Notes: generated from the letters alone by a model not told the origin. Shown: positions 1-6,061, counted from the first letter of the stretch. The stretch: DNA of 6,091 bases from Bacteroidales bacterium (GCA_017615135.1 JAGAAU010000125.1:1-6091), one strand, 5' to 3'. Numbers and translations are program-made.

Positions 1-263
1 ACGACCTCTATCATTGCCGCGCATCCTCCAGGAATCCGCAGGACAACAATCTCACTCGCGTAAAAGGCCCTCTTATGACGGCCGACAGCCAGGGTAACAT
101 TATCATCGGCTCCCACAAAGACAAGCTCATAGCCGTAAAGGGGTTGAAAGACTTTGTGGTGGTAGACCGCGGAGACGTGCTTATGATCTGCCCGAGGGAA
201 GATGCGGAAGCAGAGGAATTCCTTTCCATGCTCTCTCTTCCGGAGTACGAAAAATACAGATGA
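1..263 (+). CDS. Mannose-1-phosphate guanylyltransferase, C-terminal fragment (5' end outside window)
   Basis: This is an open frame from the window edge (first complete codon at base 3) to TGA at 261-263, giving 86 residues of a longer protein. The reading continues upstream of the first ATG (75), so that ATG is not the start. The fragment resembles the end of the nucleotidyltransferase family that makes GDP-mannose from mannose-1-phosphate and GTP in the cytoplasm. The recognisable stretch is GNIIIG, then a basic loop, GLKDFVVVD, DVLMICPRE and an acidic tail. The GL-D-hVVD--DVLhhCpr pattern is typical of ManC-type sugar nucleotidyltransferases and forms the start of their left-handed beta-helix region. 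The catalytic N-terminal motif lies outside the window, so a related sugar-phosphate nucleotidyltransferase is possible. The dapB start follows 33 bp downstream, with a probable promoter of its own between them. Confidence 0.8.
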   Translation, partial: DLYHCRASSRNPQDNNLTRVKGPLMTADSQGNIIIGSHKDKLIAVKGLKDFVVVDRGDVLMICPREDAEAEEFLSMLSLPEYEKYR

Positions 264-268
264 ATTTA

Positions 269-276
269 TATCTTTG
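269..276 (+). promoter_or_regulatory. Probable dapBA promoter, Bacteroidota -7 element TATCTTTG
   Basis: TATCTTTG fits the Bacteroidota -7 consensus TAnnTTTG exactly and lies in the 33-bp gap before dapB. Transcription would start near 280, leaving a leader of about 17 nt. The -33 position, about 19-21 nt upstream inside the end of the preceding gene, shows only a partial match to TTTG. The promoter is therefore inferred mainly from the -7 match and its position. Confidence 0.5.
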
Positions 277-296
277 TGGGATAAATTTCCAATAGT

Positions 297-959
297 ATGA
301 AAGTCGTCATCAGCGGATATGGGAAAATGGGGCACATGGTGGAAGAGGTGCTCAAGGCCCGCGGCATCGAATGCGCCGGGGCATCGGAAGACATCGCCTC
401 CTTCAACCCTGAGCTCGCAAAGGAATGCGTGTGCATAGATTTCACCTTCCCGGCATCGTTCCGGCAGAACTACAAACTGCTGGCGCAGCGCTTCAAGGCA
501 GTCGTGGTGGGAACCACCGGATGGAACGATATCGCCCCCGAGGTATGCGCGTACTTTGAGAAGTGCGGCACTCCCATGATTTATGCCTCCAACTTCAGCA
601 TAGGTGTGAATGCCGTATTCGCGCTGGCGCAACTGGCAGCCAGGAGACTATCGCCCGAACTGTACAGGGCCGCCATTACTGAAATTCACCATATCCACAA
701 GCTTGACGCCCCGTCCGGAACCGCCGCATCCATAGCTGCGGTGGTGGAAAATGAGAACGGCAGCAAGGTTCCCATAGAGAGCATACGCGAGGGCGAGGTT
801 GCAGGAATCCACGAACTGGTATTCACCGGGGAGTGCGACAAGATAACCATACGGCACGAGGCCTTCTCCCGGAAGGGATTCGCCGAGGGGGCGGTACAGG
901 CAGCCCTCATGACCGAAGGGCTCAGCGGAGTGCATGAATTCAAAGACCTTCTGATATGA
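297..959 (+). CDS. dapB: 4-hydroxy-tetrahydrodipicolinate reductase
   Basis: This 220-residue cytoplasmic enzyme reduces the DapA product to tetrahydrodipicolinate with NAD(P)H, in the lysine/diaminopimelate pathway. The N-terminal Rossmann loop GYGKMG is at residues 7-12 and GTTGW at 72-76. ASNFSIGVN at 97-105 follows, then the family signature EIHHIHKLDAPSGTA at 129-143. That signature carries the catalytic histidine pair H131/H132, the lysine K135 and the substrate-binding SGTA. HEAFSRKGFAEGA near the C-terminus is the conserved cofactor-domain return segment. The start at 297 places the Rossmann loop at the normal distance from the N-terminus. The leader is A/T-rich with no Shine-Dalgarno sequence, as usual in Bacteroidota. 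The stop overlaps the dapA start (ATGA, 956-959), implying translational coupling. At 220 residues it is shorter than the usual 240-270, yet all catalytic motifs remain. Confidence 0.96.
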   Translation: MKVVISGYGKMGHMVEEVLKARGIECAGASEDIASFNPELAKECVCIDFTFPASFRQNYKLLAQRFKAVVVGTTGWNDIAPEVCAYFEKCGTPMIYASNFSIGVNAVFALAQLAARRLSPELYRAAITEIHHIHKLDAPSGTAASIAAVVENENGSKVPIESIREGEVAGIHELVFTGECDKITIRHEAFSRKGFAEGAVQAALMTEGLSGVHEFKDLLI

Positions 960-1834
960 AAGATATATTGCTCGAAGGATGCGGAACCGCGCTGGTAACC
1001 CCCTTCAAGAACGGAGCCGTAGATTATGACGCCTATGCCGCCCTGGTTGAGCGTCAGGTGGAATGCGGGGTAAAGTTCCTGGTGCCGCTGGCAACTACCG
1101 GGGAGACTCCCGCACTTAGCGCCGAAGAGAAGCTGAGACTGCTGGAACTTACCCGCGAGCATGCCCACGGACTGCCCCTCCTGGCCGGATGCGGCAGCAA
1201 TTCACTCGAAGGTACCCGCGCCGCAATGGAACTTCTGGACGGGCACGGGGCCGATGCATGGCTGGTGGTGGTACCCTTCTACAATAAACCCACCCAGGAA
1301 GGCATGGTGAACTATTTCAAGGCAGTTGCCGGCATATCGGATAAACCAATAGTGATATATAACGTTCCCGGACGCACAGGCACCAATATGGAAGCCGAAA
1401 CCTGCGTACGTCTTTCCAGGGAATGCCCGAAGATTTGCAGCATAAAGGAAGCCTCCGGCAGATATTTCCAGGGCAGTATGATAATTCGCGATGCAGCGCC
1501 CGGGTTCACCGTACTGAGCGGAGACGACGACCTTACTTTCGCCCTGATGGCAACCGGAGCCCGTGGAGTAATAAGCGTCGCATCCAATCCGGCTCCGCGC
1601 GAGGTATCCGCAATGTGCGATGCCCTGCTGGCAGGAGACTATGCCACTGCAAGGGATCTGCATCACAGGCTCTCCCCTCTCTTCAAGGCCTGCTTCGTAG
1701 AAAGCAATCCTATCCCCGTAAAGGCTGCAATGGAGCTGCTCGGGCTGATGGGCCGCGAGGTACGGCTTCCTCTCAGCGAGGCCACCCCGGCTACCGTAGA
1801 GACCATCCGCACCGCACTGGCCGCACTGGCTTAA
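956..1834 (+). CDS. dapA: 4-hydroxy-tetrahydrodipicolinate synthase
   Basis: This 292-residue cytoplasmic aldolase condenses pyruvate with aspartate semialdehyde, the committed step to diaminopimelate and lysine. It is the same length as the E. coli enzyme. The sequence shows the (beta/alpha)8-barrel class I aldolase motifs in order: GTALVTPF at 10-17, TTGE at 47-50, VPFYNKP at 106-112, YNVPGRTG at 135-142 and SIKEASG at 162-168. K164 is the Schiff-base lysine. T48, Y109 and Y135 correspond to the catalytic triad, and R140 binds the aspartate-semialdehyde carboxylate. LSGDDD follows the lysine motif as usual. Strong conservation around YNVPGRTG favours DapA over N-acetylneuraminate lyase or other family members, as does adjacency to dapB. 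There is no Shine-Dalgarno sequence; the 4-nt overlap suggests translation by reinitiation from dapB. The C-terminus ends in an Ala/Leu-rich tail encoded by a 9-bp tandem repeat. Confidence 0.97.
   Translation: MKDILLEGCGTALVTPFKNGAVDYDAYAALVERQVECGVKFLVPLATTGETPALSAEEKLRLLELTREHAHGLPLLAGCGSNSLEGTRAAMELLDGHGADAWLVVVPFYNKPTQEGMVNYFKAVAGISDKPIVIYNVPGRTGTNMEAETCVRLSRECPKICSIKEASGRYFQGSMIIRDAAPGFTVLSGDDDLTFALMATGARGVISVASNPAPREVSAMCDALLAGDYATARDLHHRLSPLFKACFVESNPIPVKAAMELLGLMGREVRLPLSEATPATVETIRTALAALA
1812..1829 (+). repeat. 9-bp tandem duplication at the 3' end of dapA
   Basis: CCGCACTGG occurs twice without a gap (1812-1820 and 1821-1829). It is in frame and contributes the TALAALA tail just before the stop codon. 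It looks like a small slippage duplication in a region of the protein tolerant to change. Confidence 0.7.
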
Positions 1835-1841
1835 GCCCGGA

Positions 1842-3068
1842 TTACTCTGCGCCTACCCAGAAAAAATGTTTGAGGGTAAGTGACCTTGGACGGAACTCAA
1901 ACTTGAGCTTCTCTCCATTGCGGAGCACGGTCACATCGATAGCTTTGTTGAGATAGTTTGACAGAGCTCCCCATCCATTCTTCTTAAGTTTGGAATTTAT
2001 GGTTGAGGTGGCATCGCTATCGTAAGGAACTACCGCCTTCAAGAGTTTGTCTCCGGGCAGGATTCCCAGTTTTTCCGCCCTGGAACCCTTTTTCACCGCA
2101 GTAACAACCATATGGTCTGAAGGATCATATGTAACACCTACAGGAGCGTAGATTTTGAAGGTATCGTTGTTTACCCATCTATCGTCGAACGGGACCGCCA
2201 TCCAGGAAGCAAGCGCTGCCAACTCCTGGCTATAAGTGAAATTAGGGTTCACTACGTGCCGCTTCGCAGTGGCCCTCCAGACGGGGACGGGCGAAACCGC
2301 TGTTTTGGCATCCAGCGCCGTAATTTCAAGAAACAAATCAACCGTATTACCCTTTTCTACAACACTTTCCGAGATTGTGACCAGGATATCAGGATTCTCC
2401 TTGTTGCGGCCGCTCCAAAAAAAGCCAAGGCCAATTTTCTGCAGGATTTCCTTATCCAGTTTCCGGTTCGAATCCGTCAGGCGGAAATCGTATGACAGAC
2501 AAGGGAAGAAATCGAAATTGTCGTCGCGCCAGACTTCGAAAACGGTATCTTTGGTCAGACCTCCGTTCCCGCGCATCCTTTTCCTTTTATGGCCGAAGGT
2601 CTCACCGCCTCTCCAGGACAGAGACGAGCCGAAAATCTGCAGATTCTCAGGAAGTTCGTACACCGGACGGATCTTTGTCTCATAATCATAGATACCGGCG
2701 CTGCTGCTTCTGCGCCTTATTTTAAGGGAAATCTCGTCTGTGCGGTTGTCTACTTTCTGATAAAACTGCTCCTTGGTCCAGCCTTCCGCAGAAACGCCGT
2801 CTACTTCCACAATCAACTGGTTGGCCTGAAGTTTCTCGGTGTTTTCATTCACATACTCATAAGTAATCGGAAAATCAAACAGGTTCCCCGTGTGTTCGAC
2901 ATCAATTTTAATGACGTTCGGATCAGTAATCGTAAGAAAGCCTCTTCCGTAGTTGGAATATCTTCCAACCTCGATTATATGCCCGAACCCGCCCGGGAAC
3001 GCCTCCTGGGCCAGCATCTGAACAGCGGCGAACAATGTAAGCGCCAAAAGCAGAAGGAATTTTTTCAT
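1842..3068 (-). CDS. Secreted PDZ-like domain protein of unknown function
   Basis: This 408-residue protein has a signal peptide at 1-21 (MKK, a hydrophobic core, then LAQ before E22), so it is exported. There is no lipobox cysteine, which suggests a soluble periplasmic or secreted protein. Residues about 310-393 look like a PDZ domain: VVTAVKKGSRAEKLGILPGDKLL, then a hydrophobic strand and VLRNGEKLKFEF. Residues about 67-134 show a weaker PDZ-like pattern (LIVEVDGVSAEGWTKEQF, then a basic strand). The segment 226-295, with DILVTISESVVEKGNTVDL and PVWRATAKR, faintly recalls DUF4136-type periplasmic proteins, which is uncertain. No protease motif is seen, so this is probably a binding or scaffold protein. 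The gene starts 2 bp after the GH20 stop and is last in the operon. Its base composition is visibly poorer in GC than its neighbours (about 42-43% in sampled lines versus 58-63%). A weak GGA precedes the start. Confidence 0.75.
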   Translation of the reverse strand: MKKFLLLLALTLFAAVQMLAQEAFPGGFGHIIEVGRYSNYGRGFLTITDPNVIKIDVEHTGNLFDFPITYEYVNENTEKLQANQLIVEVDGVSAEGWTKEQFYQKVDNRTDEISLKIRRRSSSAGIYDYETKIRPVYELPENLQIFGSSLSWRGGETFGHKRKRMRGNGGLTKDTVFEVWRDDNFDFFPCLSYDFRLTDSNRKLDKEILQKIGLGFFWSGRNKENPDILVTISESVVEKGNTVDLFLEITALDAKTAVSPVPVWRATAKRHVVNPNFTYSQELAALASWMAVPFDDRWVNNDTFKIYAPVGVTYDPSDHMVVTAVKKGSRAEKLGILPGDKLLKAVVPYDSDATSTINSKLKKNGWGALSNYLNKAIDVTVLRNGEKLKFEFRPRSLTLKHFFWVGAE

Positions 3069-3070
3069 AG

Positions 3071-4714
3071 CTAATCCAATTTACGGTAATTAACGCCCAG
3101 TATATCCAGAATCCTGAACTGATGGTGCTGCAGGGAGGTTTTGAATGCGTCGAAGTCGCGATTGCCGGCAGGCCGCCACTGGACCTCCGAAAGGGCAATC
3201 ATACGGGGCAGCAGCATATATTCAAGGTGATCGTTGGCGGCGATGTATTCCGTCCAGAGATTGCACTGTACGCCAAGTACGTGCTTTGCTGATTCGGCGT
3301 CCATATTGACGCAGGGTTCCATGGAATACACTTTTTCCAGGGTGATGGCGCGTTCCGGCTTGCGGGTGATACCCTTGGGCTCCTTGTCCAGCTGAGGGCT
3401 CTGGGCATAATCGAAGTAGCAGTGGCTGTTGGGGGTCATGATTACATCGAACCCGGCAGCGGCGGCCTTGATTCCTCCCTTGCTTCCGCGCCATGACATA
3501 ACAGTGGCGCCCGGAGACAGCTCGCCTTCGAGTATTTCGTCCCAACCTATTATTTTACGGCCTTTGCCGGCCAGGAATGCCTGGATTCTGGCGGTTACGT
3601 AATTCTGAAGCCTCTGTTCCTTGGTGGCACCGGCAGTGTCTTCCAACCCCAGTTCCCTGATTTTAGCCTGGCATTTCGGACATTCCCTCCAGCGGTCTTT
3701 GGGACACTCGTCTCCACCTATGTGGATGTATTCGGAAGGGAAAATGTCGCAGATTTCGGTCAGCACGTCTTCAAGGAAGGCGTAAACAGCTTCATTACCC
3801 GCGCAGAGAACATCCTTATAAACGCCCCAGCGGTTGGTAATCTCGTAACCCTTGCCGGTGCATCCCAGTTCGGGGTAGCAGGTGAGCGCAGACATCATGT
3901 GCCCGGGGAGGTCTATTTCGGGGATAACGGTAATCCCGCGGGCGGCGGCATATGAGATAATGTCGCGAACCTCATCTTCGGTATAGAATCCGCCGTATTT
4001 GGGATTGTCCTCCTCGGCACGCCAGGCTCCGGCTATTGTCAGCAGCGGTCTGGACTTTATCTCGATGCGCCAGCCCTGATCGTCGGAGAGATGCCAGTGC
4101 AGGCGGTTGCATTTATAGATTGACATTACGTCCAGCTGACGTTTGATTTCATCTGTGCTGAAGAAATGTCGGCAACAGTCCAGCATCACTCCGCGGTATT
4201 TGAAACGCGGTTTGTCCTGGATAAGGCAGCAGGGCACGCTCAGATGGACCTTCGCCGGGGCGTTCCTGTAAATTTCCGGAGGGAGCATCTGCTGCAGGGT
4301 GCGAATTCCCCAAAGGACTCCGGGAGCGGCGGATGCATATATCAGAATCTTGCCTGCAGATATGTCCATCACGTATTCCTCCTGCCCAAGTGCACGGTTC
4401 ATAATAATCACCATACCCTTGACGTTGCCTTTTTCGGCCGATTTGCGCAGGCCTATCGGGTAAGCTACTGTAGATTCCTTGCCGCATACGGTCTTGAGCC
4501 GGTCTGCAAAGGCTGCAATGATTCCACGGACATCTTCTCCAAAGGCATCGTCACAGTTGATTTGGATGCCGGCTACGCGGCAACTGCCCTTCCGAAGCTC
4601 CAGGCTCTGCGGCTGCGGGATTATGTCGGGGAGCTTATCGGCGGCGTAAGATGTGATGCCGGCCAGCAGGAACGCTGCCAGGACGGACAGAAGGTGGTTG
4701 GTTGCAGTTTTCAT
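3071..4714 (-). CDS. Secreted beta-N-acetylhexosaminidase, glycoside hydrolase family 20
   Basis: This 547-residue enzyme should remove terminal beta-linked N-acetylglucosamine or N-acetylgalactosamine from glycans in the periplasm or outside the cell. A signal peptide covers about residues 1-25 (hydrophobic core, TSYAA before DKLPD) and has no lipobox. Residues about 29-165 form the GH20b N-terminal domain (PQPQSLEL; GVLWGIRTLQQML). The catalytic barrel spans about 168-515: RGVMLDCCRHFF (174-185, substrate-binding R182), WHLSDDQGW (207-215), HIGGDEC (331-337), GWDE (390-393), SWRG (407-410), YFD (433-435) and LWTEY (486-490). D335-E336 is the catalytic pair for the substrate-assisted mechanism. 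All key residues are present. There is no extra carbohydrate-binding domain, so the specificity (mucin-type glycans, chitobiose or peptidoglycan fragments) cannot be told. The start lies 3 bp after the upstream CHR stop, with no Shine-Dalgarno sequence. Confidence 0.96.
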   Translation of the reverse strand: MKTATNHLLSVLAAFLLAGITSYAADKLPDIIPQPQSLELRKGSCRVAGIQINCDDAFGEDVRGIIAAFADRLKTVCGKESTVAYPIGLRKSAEKGNVKGMVIIMNRALGQEEYVMDISAGKILIYASAAPGVLWGIRTLQQMLPPEIYRNAPAKVHLSVPCCLIQDKPRFKYRGVMLDCCRHFFSTDEIKRQLDVMSIYKCNRLHWHLSDDQGWRIEIKSRPLLTIAGAWRAEEDNPKYGGFYTEDEVRDIISYAAARGITVIPEIDLPGHMMSALTCYPELGCTGKGYEITNRWGVYKDVLCAGNEAVYAFLEDVLTEICDIFPSEYIHIGGDECPKDRWRECPKCQAKIRELGLEDTAGATKEQRLQNYVTARIQAFLAGKGRKIIGWDEILEGELSPGATVMSWRGSKGGIKAAAAGFDVIMTPNSHCYFDYAQSPQLDKEPKGITRKPERAITLEKVYSMEPCVNMDAESAKHVLGVQCNLWTEYIAANDHLEYMLLPRMIALSEVQWRPAGNRDFDAFKTSLQHHQFRILDILGVNYRKLD

Positions 4715-4717
4715 AGA

Positions 4718-5323
4718 TCAGTAAAGTATAAGACCGGCCAGTCCACCGGCAAGGAGAAGTTTTATGGTTGAATTCTTGAATTTGTACGATACCGCAAAAG
4801 CCGCCGCAAACAGCACCCAGCTCTTCCAGTCCGGGAAATTCTCGCGGAATACGCTGATACTCACAGAGTCTGCGCTGGCATTGAACCGGAACATCAGCGC
4901 GAATGCCGCGGCTCCGATAAGTCCGGCAACGGCAGGCTTCAGCGCAGTCATCACGCTCTTGAATATAGGAGTATTGTGCGCGCGGGCGTAGAACCTCACT
5001 ATCGCCAGCATTATCAGGAAAGACGGCAGCACTATCGCGACCGATGCAGCCAGGGAGCCGAGCGATGAGACCACCATGCCGGCGCCGGCGTTCTTCAGCA
5101 CTTCATAACCGGTATAAGTGGAGCAGTTCAGGCCGATGGGCCCTGGAGTCATCTGCGAAATTGCGGCGATATCGGTGAAAACGCTCTCGCTGATCCAGCC
5201 TTTTGCCACCACCACCTCGCTCTGGATGAGCGACATTATCGCATACCCGCCTCCAAAGGTAAAGATACCTATATAAAAGAAGGTAAGGAAGAGTTCCAGT
5301 ATGAGCAGCAGCTGATCCGTCAT
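4718..5323 (-). CDS. CHR-family (chromate transporter family) half-size membrane protein, second of a pair
   Basis: This 201-residue integral membrane protein belongs to the CHR family, whose studied members export chromate; the true substrate here is unknown. The N-terminal signature FFYIGIFTFGGGYAIM is at about 15-30 and ISQMTPGPIGLNCSTYTGY at 55-73, the latter being the family's PGP-type motif. Hydrophobic segments follow at about 83-109, 127-146, 168-180 and 187-201. Half-size CHR proteins usually come as adjacent pairs that probably act together. The ORF extends upstream to an ATG at 5461, but that extension is read within the preceding gene in another frame and is basic and unlike the family. 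The ATG at 5323 gives the expected N-terminus, overlaps the upstream stop by 4 nt and is preceded by a G-rich Shine-Dalgarno-like sequence. The GH20 gene follows 3 bp downstream. Confidence 0.92.
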   Translation of the reverse strand: MTDQLLLILELFLTFFYIGIFTFGGGYAIMSLIQSEVVVAKGWISESVFTDIAAISQMTPGPIGLNCSTYTGYEVLKNAGAGMVVSSLGSLAASVAIVLPSFLIMLAIVRFYARAHNTPIFKSVMTALKPAVAGLIGAAAFALMFRFNASADSVSISVFRENFPDWKSWVLFAAAFAVSYKFKNSTIKLLLAGGLAGLILY

Positions 5324-5874
5324 GCCCCCCTCCCTTTCTTTTGCCGCCAAAGACCTGCTGCGACGGCTGTTACTATAACGGTAAGCAGTATGTACACGGG
5401 CGAAAACTTGAGCAGGGCAACCGCAGCGAGCGTTCCTGCGCTGAGAAGCAGTTTCCACCATACCAGCCCGCCCGCCTTGAGCAGTTTCAGGGTGTAAGAC
5501 GCTATGAGGGCGACCGTTACCGGCCGCACGCCAAGAAAGATCCTCTCTACCACCGCATTGCTGCGGAAACTGGTGAAAAACATTGCTATCAGCAAAATGG
5601 TGACGAAGGGCGGCAGTACGCAGGCAACTGTTGCGACGACACTGCCGGCCAGCCCCCTTAGACGGTATCCCGTAAAGATGGACATATTTACCGATATGAG
5701 CCCTGGGGCGCTCTGGGAGAGGGCCACTATATCAGGCAGGTCTTCATCGGGAATCCATCCCTTGCGCTGAATTGCGTCCTGAATGGCCGGAAGCATCATA
5801 TAGCCGCCCCCGATAGTGAAGGCTCCCACCTTGAAAAAGGTGACGAATAAATCCCATAACGATACCTTGGCCAT
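5320..5874 (-). CDS. CHR-family (chromate transporter family) half-size membrane protein, first of a pair
   Basis: This 184-residue integral membrane protein is the first gene of the four-gene minus-strand operon. The CHR signature FFKVGAFTIGGGYMMLP is at residues 13-29, and ALSQSAPGLISVNMSIFTGYR at 51-71 is the equivalent of the family's PGP motif, with PGL in place of PGP. Hydrophobic segments follow at about 75-101, 115-132, 140-155 and 158-175, and the tail is basic (RQKKGR). It is about half the length of the fused, roughly 400-residue CHR proteins. With its partner encoded immediately downstream (4-nt ATGA overlap) it probably forms a two-protein transporter. Chromate efflux is known for some family members but not demonstrated for such pairs in gut-type Bacteroidota, so the substrate should be left open (an oxyanion is likely). 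The start at 5874 fits the family's short N-terminus. A candidate -7 element ends only about 8 nt upstream. Confidence 0.92.
   Translation of the reverse strand: MAKVSLWDLFVTFFKVGAFTIGGGYMMLPAIQDAIQRKGWIPDEDLPDIVALSQSAPGLISVNMSIFTGYRLRGLAGSVVATVACVLPPFVTILLIAMFFTSFRSNAVVERIFLGVRPVTVALIASYTLKLLKAGGLVWWKLLLSAGTLAAVALLKFSPVYILLTVIVTAVAAGLWRQKKGRGA
5324..5338 (-). promoter_or_regulatory. G-rich Shine-Dalgarno-like sequence deciding the start of the second CHR gene
   Basis: Read on the minus strand, AGAAAGGGAGGGGGGC lies directly before the ATG at 5323. GGGAGG can pair with the 3' end of 16S rRNA. It stands out because the other starts in this window lack such a site, and it supports the ATG at 5323 over the in-frame upstream ATG at 5461. 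The purines also encode the last residues of the upstream protein (KKGRG), so part of the pattern may reflect coding. Confidence 0.5.
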
Positions 5875-5881
5875 AGCTTGA

Positions 5882-5889
5882 CAAAGTTA
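5882..5889 (-). promoter_or_regulatory. Candidate promoter of the CHR-GH20-PDZ operon, -7 element TAACTTTG
   Basis: On the minus strand TAACTTTG matches TAnnTTTG. Its last base is 7 nt before the ATG at 5874, so transcription would start only about 3-5 nt before the start codon, giving an almost leaderless mRNA. No good TTTG stands at the -33 spacing. That region is a run of T on this strand, with a TTTTGA farther out. The call rests on the -7 match and the divergent layout. Confidence 0.42.
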
Positions 5890-5900
5890 GTAAACAGAGT

Positions 5901-5930
5901 AAAAAGATGAAAAAAAATCAAAAAAAATTT
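5901..5930. promoter_or_regulatory. A-rich tract between the divergent promoters, possible UP-like element
   Basis: On the + strand this stretch is nearly all A (runs of 5, 8 and 8) with three final T. It ends at the TTTG of the rRNA promoter. Such a tract just upstream of a strong rRNA promoter could act as an UP-like element or a bent-DNA segment. It also occupies the -33 region of the candidate CHR promoter on the other strand. The role is inferred from position and composition. Confidence 0.4.
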
Positions 5931-5958
5931 GGCGAAATAGAAAAAGTAGTTATCTTTG
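5928..5958 (+). promoter_or_regulatory. Ribosomal RNA operon promoter (TTTG-N19-TATCTTTG)
   Basis: TTTG at 5928-5931 and TATCTTTG at 5951-5958 are separated by 19 nt. Both elements and the spacing fit the Bacteroidota housekeeping-sigma consensus (-33 TTTG, -7 TAnnTTTG). The expected transcription start is near 5960-5964, about 100 nt before the mature 16S rRNA. This is the best promoter in the window. Confidence 0.85.
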
Positions 5959-5961
5959 CAT

Positions 5962-5978
5962 CCCCTTACGAAAAGGGG
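5962..5978 (+). other. Hairpin at the expected 5' end of the rRNA transcript
   Basis: CCCCTT (5962-5967) pairs perfectly with AAGGGG (5973-5978) around the loop ACGAA. By distance from the -7 element the transcript should begin at or within a couple of bases of this stem, so the primary rRNA transcript would start with a 6-bp hairpin. No U-run follows, so it is not an intrinsic terminator. Confidence 0.55.
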
Positions 5979-5979
5979 T

Positions 5980-5992
5980 AGTTCATTGACAA
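5980..5992 (+). promoter_or_regulatory. boxA-like rRNA antitermination sequence
   Basis: AGTTCATTGACAA matches the E. coli rRNA boxA TGCTCTTTAACAA at 9 of 13 positions and lies in the rRNA leader just after the 5' hairpin. boxA recruits NusB/S10 for antitermination in other bacteria. The role here is inferred from similarity and location. Confidence 0.5.
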
Positions 5993-6061
5993 TATTGAAA
6001 GACAAGTACAAGCAAGCAAAATCAACGAGAACGTCAGTTTCAAGCTAAAGTATAAGAATAT

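Noticed and set aside
686..1168. 160-codon minus-strand open frame across the dapB-dapA junction
   Set aside because: It is antisense to two well-supported genes with complete family motifs; its composition is shadow-like.
1895..1910. Inverted repeat CTCAA-AC-TTGAG near the dapA/PDZ gene junction as a terminator for dapA
   Set aside because: The stem is short with a 2-nt loop and no T run, and it lies in the PDZ-protein coding sequence.
1423..1956. 177-codon open frame on the + strand overlapping dapA
   Set aside because: It is a shadow frame of dapA and the PDZ-protein gene, rich in Arg/Ser/Pro and without recognisable domains.
5254..5261. Another TAnnTTTG match on the minus strand (TACCTTTG)
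   Set aside because: It is inside the second CHR gene and encodes part of the conserved TFGGG motif, so the match is explained by coding.
5324..5461. 46-residue upstream extension of the second CHR protein starting at the ATG at 5461
   Set aside because: It lies inside the first CHR gene in another frame, is basic and non-hydrophobic, and is not part of the family; the start at 5323 fits the family and has a ribosome-binding-like sequence.
6001..6048. Repeated CAAG motifs in the rRNA leader, considered as a regulatory repeat
   Set aside because: Spacing is irregular and the leader is A-rich overall; no symmetry or pairing supports a specific element.
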